From: Azolla caroliniana
Taxonomy: Eukaryota > Polypodiophyta
DNA: 64,000 nt
Reading direction: 5' to 3'
Assembly: GCA_043228905.1 (NCBI GenBank)
Contig: JBHGNT010000001.1
Coordinates: 8,618,001 to 8,682,000, forward strand
Both the position numbers and the translations under genes were made by a program. The notes below the pieces were generated by a model. That model was not told the DNA's origin. It worked only from the letters and a program-made list of their open reading frames with translations, and searched no databases. Shown here in pieces: positions 23,192 through 35,630 of this stretch (position 1 is its first letter; the number at the start of each line of letters is the position of its first letter).

Positions 23192-26100
23192 ACATATGCC
23201 TATTTGGTTTTAGTTATTCAAATTAGGTTCATAACATTTGTTGGAACACCTTGTATTGCTTGTTCGTAAAGTAGTGTTATAGAGATTATATAAAGTCTTA
23301 ATCATAACATCTTTATTTAAGGGGAAGATGCAAAGAAAAGGATTTGATGTTGATACTACCAAGTTCGAGTGCCTAGGATGTGCAAGAAGTTGTTAGATAC
23401 ATTAAAATTGTAAATGCCATGAATATAAATGTCAATCCCCAAAAAAGTATATGCCTTTCAATATGTTTGGAGGGCTTCCTAAATGTCTTGGCTAATTTTT
23501 TAATTTGTTGTGGTATTAAGGTACTCCTGAGACTTTCATGCGTACAACATGCCAACAATGTGTGTCCTCTCTCACATTCATTCACAAAGAAATAAGAGAA
23601 ATTTAAAAAAAAGTAAGAATAGAAGGTAATGTTTGATTATGAAATAGTTGATTACAAGCAAACTCTTTTGAATGATGAGTTCCACCCTTAATATCAATCT
23701 CACTCTCAATCACAAAATTGGGTTTCTAGCCCGTAAGCTTTTTCATCATCTTTCTCTGTGTCTCTTCCTCTTTTGAAGGAGAAGTTATGCCATTTTTTTT
23801 GTTCCTCTACTTTTGCTTTTGTTTTCAATCTTAAAAAAAGAGTACTTAACTTTATCTTCTCGTTGTGGGGTTTAGAACAATATGAAATATGAAACTATGT
23901 TGTTTGGGTAATATATTTGTGCCACAATTAACATCACAAATCCTTATTCTTAAACAAAAAGAAAAGGAACCTTGTAATCTAGTCAAAGTCATCTACGTTG
24001 TTTTGCCCCTGACAACTTCCCCTTTGAAAAAATTGGATTATAGTTTTGCTTTCCATGACCCAAGAGTCAACAAATTATACGATGGGCTTATAAAAACAAT
24101 TCAACAACTTTGGTGTTACTTTGGAAGATCCTTACATAGAACAAGTAAGTGCCACTCCTTTTACTCTTGAAACAATCGCTTTAGACATTCACTTTACAAG
24201 GTTTAAAACAATAACATTGCCTCGTAAAAGACAATTTTAAATATAGTTCTGCTGGACAAGTTGGGGTTTGTTAGTGGATTACTATAGGAGATCAATACAC
24301 TAACAAATAGCAACATTTTTCTCATACAAATGGCTTTAAAAATTTCTCTTTCCACAACTGGAGCGATGGAAATGATAGTATTGGCACATAAAATGCTAAT
24401 AGAAATTATACAAGTAGACCAGATTGGCATGATAATTAGAATGATTATAACAAATATTTTTCTCCTAAAAAGTTGGCTTTACAAATTCTCTTTCCAGAAG
24501 AGGTCGAATGCAATGGCATTGGATCCTTGGGGTAAAATTTTATCAAATTGATAAGTTGTGCTTTATTTTGCATGAATGTTACACGCTCTTTAACAATATG
24601 TTCTTGAGATGTCTTTGCTAGAAAATATGATTAGTGAGGGATGGCCTCACATGTGGAACCGGTGGAGTCGAAAAACAACCATTAGCCTTCATCCAACAAT
24701 GGTCGTCCTCTCCCTCTCCCTTTCTTGAGTCAGTGGGCCTCCACATAAGATGGAACTATTGCGTCCCTACTTGGATTTGTATATGTAAACATTCTCATGT
24801 GTAAAATTTTATAACTAACGCAAGGAGTTTTGTTTTTGAAAAAAAACCTTAGCTTTTCTATAGTTAAAATTTTTGATTTAAAAGAAAAGTAAAAGGTAAA
24901 ATGAACAAAGGTATGGAAAATAGGGTTTTGCTAGAAAAGGAGGAAATCTAGTCTTGTTATTTATTATATTGACAACAATCAAAATCCACGAGGATAACAA
25001 GAGAACAAAAAGGCATTTTGGGAGGTTACTTTGGCAGTAAACATTATATAAACTATGACAACTACTTTCAGACAAATCTATTAGTATCAATATCTGAACC
25101 CCTCCTTTACTAGGAAAGTCTACCTTGGACAGAACTTTGTGACCCTCCCCTCCCCTTCCCATCTCGAAGAACCAAACCACAACTTATCATTCAAGTTGAT
25201 TAGGGGGCCCCATATTAATGTGTGATAAACGTTTATAGGTAAGTCACCAAGAAACTGCCACACTTTTTACAAATACTTCATTTACCTCTTTTGAATCACC
25301 TCATTAATAGGAAAACGTGCCTTTTCATTAGTTAAGCTTCTTCATATACATCTCCATTTGTCCCTTCCCAACCTTGACCAAGAAAACACGAAATTCGAGC
25401 AAACAAGTTAAATGGAACCTTATTTTGTCATTTCCTATCTCCTACTCAAAACAATTTTAGAATTATCAATTTGAGAAGTCCAGGGGGTTACTAAGATGTT
25501 GGACACAATGCAAGCCACTTTTCAACAAAAATCGCAATAGTGCTTGTGACACTCCCCACAACCCTACAATTGAACAATGTAATAGCTATTCTTACTTTCT
25601 AGTAGTCTCCTTAAACCCACTTGAAAAGCAAAGCAAACTAGCCATTGTAATGCATTACCTCTTCCTTGGAGGTGTAGCAATAAATTAATACTCAGAAAAC
25701 TTTTTTTTTTTTTTTTTTTGGGGGGGGGGGGGGGGGGGGCAGTGTGTGCGTGTGCGTGGAAGAGAGAGTGAGAGACGAGGGAACGAGAAAAGAGCATCCT
25801 AATGTTGTAGACAATATTTTTGCCCTTGAAAGGTAGTACAACCTTGCAAGCATTCTTGTGAATCATCCATGGTGTCTTCATTTGTGACACGTTCTAGAGG
25901 GGCATGCTTTTTTCGCAACTCACATATTCACCTTTTTTGCACAAATTTCTATTTTCAGTGTGCATGAGCGTGAGTGTTGGTTTGTCTCGCCAATTTCTAC
26001 ATGGATGTTTGAATGTTCGAATGGGCCTCTATCAACCACCTTGGAAATTTTGAATATTAATTTGGTCACAATAATAGATCAAATTGGATCAATGTTAGGT

Positions 26101-26195
26101 TGTTGTCCATTAGGGGGGCTTCCAATATGGTTGAGTACAACATGAATTCTTGTTTTGTCGTCCTTGCCTTTCCCTAATGTGCTCATTTAGATATT
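21198..26195. other. Long gene-free interval with microsatellites
   Basis: Contains (CT)n at 21257-21290, (GT)n at 23166-23190 and a T19 to G20 homopolymer junction at 25701-25739. Near 24297 and 24450 there is a weak direct repeat (catttttctcat, then ttctctttcca). Open frames of 60-110 codons occur on both strands, but none has recognisable domains, splice context or repeat partners. I see no gene. Confidence 0.55.
21636..21867. repeat. Tandem duplication of 128 bp
   Basis: Copies start at 21636 and 21764 and share caaaagttgaacttatacga and tagaaaagccctagaaat, with few changes. No element or gene is associated. Confidence 0.9.
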
Positions 26196-26199
26196 CAAC

Positions 26200-26437
26200 A
26201 CAATGAGAGAGCTCTGTTGGTAAGGTTGCCCGATGGAGACCAGGTGGTCATGGGTTCAACCCGTACATTCCACAGTGGCATCTAGTGAATTAAGAGATAT
26301 ATAAGAAGTATATATTAGAGAGGCGAGGAAGTTGGGTTTCGAACCCAAAACGCAATGCTTGTAGTGCTAACAACTTACCACCAGGGTAAGGTAGGTAATT
26401 ACAATAATAATAAAAGAGAGAGAGAGAGAGAGAGAGA
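26200..26437 (+). mobile_element. Two-headed tRNA-like SINE copy A
   Basis: The left module has gctctgttggtaagg (A-box-like) and ggttcaaccc (B box, 26253-26262). It is followed by a central tcccacagtggcatctagtg-type body and the near-palindrome ttgggtttcgaacccaa at 26332-26348. The right module, read on the minus strand, has B box gggttcgaaaccc and A-box-like cttaccctggtggtaag. It ends in (GA)n at 26414-26436. Confidence 0.8.
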
Positions 26438-26439
26438 TG

Positions 26440-26570
26440 TCCCAACAATTATAGCTTAGTTGGTAGAATTGACCCAAAGGGCACGTGTTCAGCCTCTAAA
26501 CTACAAAGTGGCATCTAGTAAAGTAGTGGACACACTGAGATTGGACCCTTAGGGTGTAACCCCCAATACA
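26440..26570 (+). mobile_element. Left-module-only relative of the SINE
   Basis: attatagcttagttggtaga, gtgttcagcctc and gtggcatctagtaaa match the left half of copy A, after which the similarity stops. The right tRNA-like module is missing, so it is either a truncated copy or a monomeric ancestor. Confidence 0.55.
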
Positions 26571-27580
26571 CAAAAGAACCACTATGTGGAGATATATTTA
26601 TAACTTTTCTTTTTGTGTAGAGGAATTGATAAAGGTTTTGAAGTGAATATGCGAATTTGAATCTAAGCTTTGTGGGTAATAAAAAATATAGCCTACCACT
26701 AATCTAGGCTATCAAAGGAAAGAGAAGCTATAAATATTGACATAGACCTTGCCTAATGAGAGATTAGGCACGTAAAAGATTAATTGTACTTATTAGCATC
26801 TCCTCAAGGGAACTTGACTGTTCCCTATCCTACCTTTAATGTTGGACATGTTATTCGTCAAACTAAGATTTCAAAACAACACATTGATTACATCTCTAAA
26901 AGGCAATGTTAACAATGATTTACATGGACAAGGAGGGGTTACCTTGGATGGTAAGCTAGAAAGATCACTCAAGCTAAAAATTGTAGCTTTTTGGGATTAA
27001 TAAGCCTACTTGATGCAGAGCTTTTTGATCCATTCCAAAACACACAATAACATGGAGTTACATATAGTATGGTTCGAGGATGACAAGGCTTGTTTACTAC
27101 AAAAGCCACCATAGAGACGGGCATATTGTTGGAAAAACTCCAATACCCTCATAAGCTCTCAAAAACCATGGACAAGAAGCAAAAAATGTCATTCAAAGCT
27201 AAAGATAGGGGGGAGCTTTTCCAATTAAGCAAATCTCATTGACGCATAGCCTTGCAAGGCCCACTCGAGGAGACGAAAAAACAATAAGAGATGGACAAAC
27301 GATTTTGAGTGAGGGAGTGTGTGGAAGGGCTATTCCTAGACAATCAGAATCTGGGCGATAATCACTACCGTACTTGGCTATAAAAAACTAATTGTAGTCA
27401 CTATGATCGATTCATACACCAGTTACAAAACGTAGCAACCCAATGGCCAAATGCGCGAGCGAACAGTTAGATCGGATATATTACAACATGGAGAAACTGT
27501 GCAAAGCACCCGATAAAAAGGTTTCGAGGAGCACGCAACGGGAGTGTAATGCCTTGGTTGGTTGGCTGGCCGGCCTAGCC
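26571..27580. other. Intergenic, nothing recognised
   Basis: No supported gene. It leads into the promoter of the CCCH zinc-finger gene. Confidence 0.5.
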
Positions 27581-27582
27581 CT

Positions 27583-27803
27583 CCTTCTCCTTTGAATCTC
27601 AAAACGACGAGGAGAATGGTGTTTTATAACCAGCATTTGTCCGTCCCGTCCATCGTCCATCGCCTGCCTTTAGTTTATTTTGGCCAGGCTATTCCAATTT
27701 ATTTCCCCACCTTCTCCTCTTGAATCTCAAAAATAACGTGGAGAATGGGTTTGTGGGGTAGCGCTTTTGTCCGTCCGCCTGCCTGCCTGCCTTAGTTTAT
27801 TTA
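27583..27803. repeat. ~127-bp tandem duplication in the promoter of the CCCH gene
   Basis: ccttctcctttgaatctcaa, then gagaatgg and ttttgtccgtcc at 27583-27709, recurs in diverged form from 27710. Both copies end in gcctgccttagtttatt-type sequence. It lies about 90-310 bp upstream of the probable TATA box, so any promoter elements inside are doubled. Confidence 0.85.
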
Positions 27804-27887
27804 TCCTGTAGAATGTATTGAATCGGGGCGCCGTCAAAGAAGACGGCCCGAGAATCGTTAGTTTTAGCGGCCCCCTTTTCCCCTCCA

Positions 27888-28161
27888 TACATAATAAATA
27901 ATATATACATTGTTTTTTTATTTGGCTTCATCTCATTTCATTTCATTCCGATCCTCTCTGTGTCTCTGTGTCTCTGCTCTGCTCTGTTCTGCTGCTGCAA
28001 TTTAGGGCGGGAGAAGGAGGACAGACAGACTGAAAGGAGGAAGAAGGAAAAGCAGACCAGTAACGGAGAAGAACGAAAAGACGGACAGAGATAAGCAGCG
28101 TAGAAGGACCGAAAGAAGAAACAGAGAAGGAAATCTAGCTCAAGCTGTGCCATTTCTTCAG
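27888..28161 (+). promoter_or_regulatory. Core promoter and first leader exon of the CCCH gene
   Basis: A TATA-like aataatatatacattg lies at 27897-27912. A purine/pyrimidine-biased leader follows and ends in ttcag at 28161, in front of a gttagt donor. The transcription start, perhaps near 27930-27950, is inferred from spacing only. Confidence 0.5.
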
Positions 28162-29753
28162 GTTAGTCTTCTTCTTCTTCTTCTTCTTCTTCTTCTTCTC
28201 CTCCTCCTCCTCCTCTTCTCTCTCCCTCTCTCCCACTGTCTCTTTACCCCCATTTCTTTTCCCCCCTCATCATCATCATCATCATCCTCTTCTTCTCTAT
28301 GTTTGTTTCCATTTTCTTCCTTCTTAATTTCTTGCCATAAACCCTAAAGAATCGACTTGCCTTCCGTGTTTTCTCTCCCACGTAAAGCGAGGCTTCATTT
28401 TTACGAGAGATCGAGTGGAAATTTTTGGGTAGAAAGGGGGAAAAAACGAAAAGAAAATATAGAAGTAGAAAGGAGGTTCTTTTCCCCCCTTTTCTGATTT
28501 CTGCATTTTCTTCATTCTCTGATCTGTTGTCTTGGTCTTCCATACTTCGCAATGTTCTGATAGTTAAGACGTTCACATTTTATCCAAGTTTGTAGTTTGA
28601 CATCATTCATGGAAACTGGAAAAATGTTTCTGGAGAAAAAAAATTCACATTTTCGTCCTACACAGATTCTTTAGTTTCACTGTCCTTTAATTTACGGATA
28701 TTTTTATTTGATCTTAAGGAGAATAATTTCCATCTGTGCAAATCGGAGTCAGATAATTATTGACTTTAATTAAATTTATTTTGACCCTGTGCTTTTTAAC
28801 TATCCAAGAAAATCCACCATATGTTCCAGAATATGCATAAATATAAATTAGTGGAAATCTATTTCGGGTTAGCTTATAGATGTCCCTTATTTTATGATCA
28901 TACGGCTAATTATACATTATTGCATTCCATTAGGCCATAGGTAGGTCCATTACCTTGTCAAATGTCATTTATGCTATGAGCGTGCATATAAGTTCATGCT
29001 AATGAAGACAGTTACACTAGACATAGGCCCACTAGCCCGAGGAAAAACATTTACTTTATTACCATACACCTAATCATATATTAATGGAACCAGAGATAGG
29101 GCAATGAGGCTGTCCTCCATTTGAAAGTGGGTGACTAAATGGTTGGCCACTGGGGCTGTCTGGGCAGCATTGAGACTCGAGATTTCATGAAAAGGAACCA
29201 ATTTTCAGATCATTATGTGATAGACTCGAGTTAGGACTGTCCCATTTGGTGGGTGAAAATAGTCAACTCAGGGTAGGGGGGTTTGAGTCTGAGTTAAAGT
29301 AAGTCCATGTGCTTTACAATTATATCAGAGCAGAAGATTTGAAGGCATGCCCCTGCTGCAGTAACAGTCTATAAACCACAAAATAATGGCGGAGGAAGGA
29401 TGAAGAGAGTCTTAAATTGGGAAGAAATGCCATCGAAATGGACATAAGATTTACGTAGAACAATTCAAAGACAGGGAAATGTTACTAGGTAAGTGGCTGA
29501 GTTATTCTCTCAGTACAGTAGAGTACAAGAGGTCTTGAGGTTGAGTAACTTGGTCACTTGGTTACGATATTATGCCTTTGAAATTTCCAATAAGGCCATG
29601 TGTCTTACACTAGGATGGGCCTGGGGCATTAGAAGAATTGTGTTTTTGCTCCCCTTGGATTACTCTTATTTATGTATAAGTATTGATTGGATGCCTCAAA
29701 TTCTGAAGTTTACCATATGCATCTCACGCTAGTGATTTTGTTTCATCTTTCAG
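28162..29753 (+). other. 5'-UTR intron of the CCCH gene (inferred)
   Basis: The donor gttagtc at 28162 and the acceptor ctttcag ending at 29753 bracket 1.59 kb. This begins with (TTC)n at 28168-28199 and (ATC)n near 28268-28286. The acceptor lies 31 bases before the start codon. Long leader introns are common in plant regulatory genes, and this one would remove the many upstream ATGs in the interval. Confidence 0.6.
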
Positions 29754-29784
29754 AACTATTTGCTACAAGTGGGAGGGAAAGGAA

Positions 29785-32067
29785 ATGTGTGTAGTGCCAG
29801 AGAAGTCAAGCACAAGTACTGATTCTAATGTTCAAGATGTAATGCCTCCACCAACTTGTACAAACTCAAGCAATTGTGTGAGTAAGGAAATGGAAGTTTT
29901 GGGTCGAGATGGAACTGATTGCATATCCGTTTTACTTGAATTGGCTGCCAATGATGATTTAGAGGGCTTTGAACAAGCCATAAAAGAAGATAAAACCAAG
30001 GTGTATGGTGTAGGAGCTTGGTACTGTAGGCAGAATGGAAAAACTCAAATGGTATTAGAGCAAAGGACGCCGGTCATGATTGCAGCTTTATATGGGAGTT
30101 TAGGCGTTCTCGAATGCATTTTGAATCTTTTTGATAGTCCACAAGATATCAACAGGACATGTGGTTTTGATGGAAGCACTGCTTTGCATTGTGCTGCTGC
30201 TGGTGGGTCTACCAGAGCTTTAGAGACTGTAAAGTTGCTACTTAAATTTGGAGCAGACTTGAATTTGCCCGATGCAATGGGTAGAAGGCCAGCTGATGTA
30301 ATTGCAACTCATCCTAGACTTGGGCATATTCAAGTAGAAATGGAAAGCATTCTCAAAGCAGTGAAGTCTATTCGACGGCCCATACACATAGATGTGCCTG
30401 AAGGAATAGAGTCAGATTTCCCTCTTTTCCTAGATGAGGTTTCTGATGCAATGGTCGATGGAGAAATTCTACCTATTCATATGTCCTCATCATCTTTATC
30501 TTCGCCAGAGGCCAGAGGATCACCCCGGTCATCTTCACCCTCTTCATCATCCTCTCGTGAAGCATTGAATATGGCTGCGATGAAGGTCTTAGCTGAGCAT
30601 AATGAGAAAGACAAGGAATGGCATAACAATGATCCTTCACTTCCTGATATTAAGAATAGCATTTATATGACAGATGAGTTCCGGATGTTCTCCTTCAAGA
30701 TTCGCCCTTGTTCAAGGGCATATTCGCATGATTGGACTGAGTGCCCATTTGCCCATCCGGGAGAAAATGCTAGGAGGAGAGATCCAAGAAGGTATCATTA
30801 CAGCTGTGTACCTTGTCCAGATTTTCGGAAGGGTTCCTGCCGTCGAGGTGATGCGTGTGAATATGCACATGGGGTGTTTGAATGTTGGCTTCATCCTGCT
30901 CAATATCGAACTCGGCTTTGTAAAGATGGCCTTGATTGTGCTCGGAGAGTATGCTTTTTTGCCCACACTACCGAAGAGCTCCGTCCTTTGTACATTTCTA
31001 GTGGATCGAGCATTCCTTCTCCAAGGACTCCAGCATCTTCAATGGATATGGCAACAATGAGCCCACCTCTTGCATCAGGATCTCCATCAACATTAATGAT
31101 GAACTCATTTTTCTCATCAAATTCAGGTCATAATCCCAATCAAGTGAATCTATCAACTCCTCCAATGTCTCCATCATCGCCTGGTACTTGGTCTCCATCG
31201 AATGTGCCTGCTTTGCATCTTCCTGGAGGGGGTTTTCATGCGAGCCGATTGAGAGCGGCTTTGAATGCTCGGGATATATCATTAGAAGTGCCCGATTTTG
31301 ACTGTCAACTAGTTAATGAGCTTTCATGCCTTTCACCTCGAACACTTTCCACACAAGCTTGTTTAAATGCGGCGGTATCCAGAAGTGGAAAGTATAGGAA
31401 TATGGGGCTTAACGAGGCTTCCATTACTAACCATGATGAGTTATTTGCTCCAGACATTGTGTCTTCTCCAAGATCCATGGTTCATGATTCACCGAGGATG
31501 CTTCAAATGGAACAACTGCGCCGATCCTCGCAAATGCATTCTCAGTTGCAAAATCAGATAAACTCTCAAGTTTTTTCACCCATGGTTGATCAAATGGCAT
31601 TGCAAATGCAACAAGCTGCCTTGGAGACACAATTGCAAAGCTCTCCCCGGATTCATACTTCAACCCCCTTTAGCCTTGGGTCTCTTGGTCGAATGGCCTC
31701 TCTCGGGGTATCAGATTCTGAGAGACAAAACAATCAGAAACTGGTTTCATTATCTCCTTCTATGGTTGCTTTGTCACCATCAATGGTATCAGCAGCAGCA
31801 CAAGCATCATCAGCCTTTGCACAACATGAGAAAAGCTACCATAATAGTCCGCGTGATTTGGGTTTGGGTTTTTCATTATCTGGTTGGGGTTCTCCCACTG
31901 GAAAACCTGAATGGGGTGTCCAAAGAGATGATCTATCCAAATTTAGAAAGGTGTCCTCGATTGGTGTCAAAGCCGAGGAGCCTGATGTATCATGGGTTCA
32001 CCGATTGGTAAAAGAGAGTCCTTTAGATGATGATAGTATCAACAACAATGATTCTACAAGTGGCTAG
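29785..32067 (+). CDS. CCCH tandem zinc finger protein with ankyrin repeats (OXS2/AtC3H30-like)
   Basis: Single-exon, 760 aa. Plant RR-TZF proteins bind nucleic acid, shuttle between cytoplasm and nucleus, and act in stress and hormone responses. Two ankyrin units lie at about residues 47-117 ([20 protein letters not shown]) and 128-172 ([12 protein letters not shown]). The TZF core reads C344-X7-C352-X5-C358-X3-H362-X16-C379-X5-C385-X4-C390-X3-H394, exactly the family pattern. It is preceded by the arginine-rich [20 protein letters not shown]. Serine-rich tracts lie near 234-255 and 410-470. The C-terminal [15 protein letters not shown] block is present, but the protein ends about 15 residues later, earlier than Arabidopsis OXS2, which has a longer acidic tail. 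The intronless CDS is typical. The start ATG opens the frame just after the leader acceptor. Confidence 0.96.
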   Translation: MCVVPEKSSTSTDSNVQDVMPPPTCTNSSNCVSKEMEVLGRDGTDCISVLLELAANDDLEGFEQAIKEDKTKVYGVGAWYCRQNGKTQMVLEQRTPVMIAALYGSLGVLECILNLFDSPQDINRTCGFDGSTALHCAAAGGSTRALETVKLLLKFGADLNLPDAMGRRPADVIATHPRLGHIQVEMESILKAVKSIRRPIHIDVPEGIESDFPLFLDEVSDAMVDGEILPIHMSSSSLSSPEARGSPRSSSPSSSSSREALNMAAMKVLAEHNEKDKEWHNNDPSLPDIKNSIYMTDEFRMFSFKIRPCSRAYSHDWTECPFAHPGENARRRDPRRYHYSCVPCPDFRKGSCRRGDACEYAHGVFECWLHPAQYRTRLCKDGLDCARRVCFFAHTTEELRPLYISSGSSIPSPRTPASSMDMATMSPPLASGSPSTLMMNSFFSSNSGHNPNQVNLSTPPMSPSSPGTWSPSNVPALHLPGGGFHASRLRAALNARDISLEVPDFDCQLVNELSCLSPRTLSTQACLNAAVSRSGKYRNMGLNEASITNHDELFAPDIVSSPRSMVHDSPRMLQMEQLRRSSQMHSQLQNQINSQVFSPMVDQMALQMQQAALETQLQSSPRIHTSTPFSLGSLGRMASLGVSDSERQNNQKLVSLSPSMVALSPSMVSAAAQASSAFAQHEKSYHNSPRDLGLGFSLSGWGSPTGKPEWGVQRDDLSKFRKVSSIGVKAEEPDVSWVHRLVKESPLDDDSINNNDSTSG

Positions 32068-32693
32068 AGAGCTGATATATTGATCATGGCATTCTTGGGT
32101 CCATTGGATCGGTTTCGTTGCGTGTTTTTGGATTCTCCGAGCCGGCCATTCTGTTTTGTTGGCTATTCCACAAAAACTAACAGAAAAAGAAAGAAAAATA
32201 GAAAAAATGGGACATTTTGAGGGCCCAACCACCTAGGAAAGGACAGTTATTATTAAAATTTTCTTCTTTTAGCAATTTTTTGATTTGTTATTATCAGTGC
32301 TGCCGTAAAGGTGGACGGTTTATTTTGAGATGGAATCAAATCTTATTCAGTGCGAAAGCGCCCTGATGTAAAGTGGCGTGTTTTGTCTGGGGTTGGAAAA
32401 CCAACTGGTGGATGAATCGACAAATGGATTTGATTGCCAGTGCTCGGTAAGAGATTATTTTGTTCTTCTGATGTTTGGACTTTGTTTAATGCGAAAAGCG
32501 AGTCCTAGAAATTAGTTGCAATTTTCATGGGTCTTGATTCAAAGAATATGAATTTACATATTTTAGCATGATATGGAAAAACGGAGGTGATCATAATGTG
32601 CTGTCAAAAACAACGGGCAACTGACTGTGTGTGCATGCTTTTTCTTTGGCTTGGAATGCAGAAAACTTATGTATTCATCTCAAGTTTAAAAAA

Positions 32694-33095
32694 GTATGAA
32701 TTTGATCACAAATGGTCATTTCAATATGTATTGGCATTGTTGATGAATTTTTTTGTAAAGCTTAGTAGTCGTTGATGATTGTGCTGTAATAACAATTGCA
32801 ATTAAACTCATGTTTGGAAGGAATCATAATATCTTCCCAAATTTAATCTAGGCTTAGATATTTAGAGAACATTTAGTTGATCGTGAATTGAGCACAAATT
32901 GTCATATCTATATTGGCATTGCTGATGAATTTCATTGTAGAGCTTAGTAGTTGTTGGTGATGGTGATGTAATCACAATTGCAAATATTTGCTAGTCTTCA
33001 TTTTTGTAATGAATGAACATTCCTCCCCAAATTGTGGAAGTAAATAATATTTGTTAATCTAGGTTTGGATATTTCAAGAACATTTGGTTAATCTT
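32694..33095. repeat. Diverged tandem duplication, ~188-bp period
   Basis: Copy 1 from 32694 and copy 2 from 32883 share, in order, tattggcattg.tgatgaattt, gcttagtagt.gttg.tgat, aatctaggtttggatatt-like and gaacatttggtt. It starts about 630 bp beyond the CCCH stop codon. Confidence 0.75.
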
Positions 33096-34140
33096 TCAAG
33101 AGGTCATGCATGTAACTTCTCTATAAATATCTCGAATTAATTTTTACATAATTAAAACACACACACTCACTCCCTCTCTAATAACGTTTATTAGTAAAAT
33201 TCTGGAACATTGAGAGTTGATGATATACTTACAACACACGTTGTAAATTTGCTCATTCTTATTACCTAAGTAAAATCTGATTTTGGAGGACGAAAATAAA
33301 ATTTATCCATTAATTGTTCTAACTTATTATGCATATTTTTTTCCCGCGTTGTAGTTGGCTATAGGGAAATACAAGTTGCAAATGTGAGGTTAAGGTCCAT
33401 TAGAATGAAATTTAAGGAAGAGACCTTACCTTAATGTGTAAACATTTCGCAAGGAAAGTTTTAATTTTGATCATAAAACTTTTCATCTAGATTTTCCTTT
33501 CGTTTATCATGGAACTTTTAATATTGCAAGAAAAATTGACATGACGGATTGTTTAACTCTCCATCATGGAACGGTGCCTTTGTTTGTTATCTACTATGTT
33601 GTTAAACATTACCCAAATGATTGTGGTTAAATGCATTTATGAATGCTTTGAACATGTGATGTAGGGATGCAATGGTAAGAAATTTCGTACTACTTCAATG
33701 GTAATATAGAGTAAGGAAAGAGAATAGATAGAACTCTATGAATGTGCTTGAAAGGAAGCTAGCAATGAGAAATAAACCAAATCATATTGATGCTACAAGA
33801 AAATGCGTTGAGGATATTATGCTTACCTCAACTTATAAAGGATGGACGAGCATAAAACCTATCATGTGCTTATATTCTCAATATGCTCGCATAGGAAAGC
33901 ATGCCAATGTTTGAAAGGAAAATCAAAAACATGTTTCAAAGATCTCAAACAGGCACAAAGATGTTGGATATATGTATGTAGTAATAAATTGTACATGCAT
34001 GGCAATGCCCTCTTGATGACCACATATTTGCCATGTACAAATTTTTCCAAACTCTGTTGATGATGCGGACATTGTATAAAAGAACTTGGAAATAGAAAAG
34101 TCCACGCTTTATATTTGTTTTGAGATGATGCAAGGTTTTT

Positions 34141-34275
34141 TTAGGGTTTGAGATCTCAGAAAAAACATGTAAGCATGCTAAGATTACTCAAGAGATAAAA
34201 CCCTCAGGGGTTTAGGGTTTGAGATCCCAGAAAAATAGGTAAGCATACTAAGATTACTCAATATTGTAAAAAACC
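34141..34275. repeat. Tandem duplication of ~71 bp
   Basis: ttagggtttgagatctcaga at 34141 recurs at 34212 with the downstream taagcatgctaagattactc. No function is evident. Confidence 0.85.
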
Positions 34276-34467
34276 CCTCTATCCTAGTCCTAGCAACAAT
34301 GCATCTTTTAGGTTTAAAGAGTGGCATTGCTTGGTAGAAACCATCAAGGTATGGTTTGCATCTTCATGGTCAAATGAATGGAACGAGAATCCTTGACAGT
34401 GGCATTCTTTTGATAATTTGCATATCTCAAAAAAGCTTTTGCTAATTTTTGCTATCAGTACCAGATA

Positions 34468-34885
34468 GTTGCTCCTAAATAGAATCTAGAGAGGGTGAGG
34501 CATCAGAGATCGGCGTTGTTGTTATCTCGCCCCTTACTAATCAATCTCTGTTTCTCTAAGTTTGTCAACTCTCCCTTAATGTTGCATATAAAGTGTTATT
34601 CCACTAATGATTTCAATTAAGTATCGATTCAGAAATTTAAGTACCTTTACAAAAGTTCTGAAGAAGAATGTAACTTGCGAGAGAATCCATAGATTGCTTT
34701 TGTATCGTTAGTAGAACGTTGCTCCTAAATCGAATATAGAGAGAGTGAGCTATCAAATGTAGAGTCTGTTGTAATCTTGCACCTTATTAATCAAACTCCA
34801 TTTCTTTAAGTGTGTCTTTTGTACCTTAATATTGTATATGAAGTGTTCTTCCACTGAGTATTCTTCAATTAAGTATCTAGATTAA
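34468..34885. repeat. Diverged direct repeat, ~250-bp spacing
   Basis: gttgctcctaaatagaat at 34468 and gttgctcctaaatcgaat at 34718 begin copies of about 170 bp. These continue through ccttaatgttgcatataaag-type and ttcaattaagtatc sequence. Confidence 0.75.
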
Positions 34886-35630
34886 GTTTGATTAAGCAAT
34901 TAACCACATGTCACACACAATCAAACAACTAAGTATTTAGATTAACTTCAATTAAGCACTTAAGTTCGATACACAGTTTGATTACAATTGTGATGAGAAT
35001 AAACTGTCTACTTTGATGAAAGTGTGATATGTGTTGGATAACATTGTCGATACAATTAGAGAAGCCCTTACTACAACCCAATATCGCTGAATTTGGGGAT
35101 TGATGTAGACATGACATGCCTATAAGGTGGGAAGTGGGGTTCCTATGTTTGTGGTCAGCAGATTCTTTACACAAGTTATATGTAGATAAACTCCTACAAA
35201 TTTCTTCATATATGGGCGTCATAAGGTCTTCTCTATGTGTTGGCCATTGGTGGGAGACCGTTGTAGATATGGCACACTAAGGTAAAAGGCTTGTTGACTA
35301 CTAGCACAAACCCTCCAACCCAAGTATATAAGGAGGTAACTAAATAGGGATTAGAGGGTCAACTTTTGTTGCATATCTTGTAAATTGTAATTGTTGTATC
35401 TATTGTAACACTCCATGCATTTGAGCCTTCTCAATTCTCTATCTTTCTTTTGGTTTAAAAACGCATAATTATATTAATAAATGTGTTTGAAAAACAACAC
35501 AATGGTACCGCAATTGAGTGTGGTCACCTCTAACTATTAGGGTAGTGGGACATGTTGAATCACAAATAGGCAAGATAAACACTCCACTGAGGAAAGAATT
35601 TCTACTTGGTCCAATAAAGAAAGTGATATA

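Noticed and set aside
19237-23200. CRISPR-like or bacterial features
   Set aside because: Repeats here are microsatellites and foldback arms; all gene evidence is plant nuclear.
30674-31060. 128-codon overlapping frame inside the CCCH gene
   Set aside because: An alternative reading of the zinc-finger region, with no independent support.
35300-35420. A solo LTR (tatataag-like core followed by T-rich sequence)
   Set aside because: No matching second LTR, no clear TG...CA ends and no target-site duplication were found.
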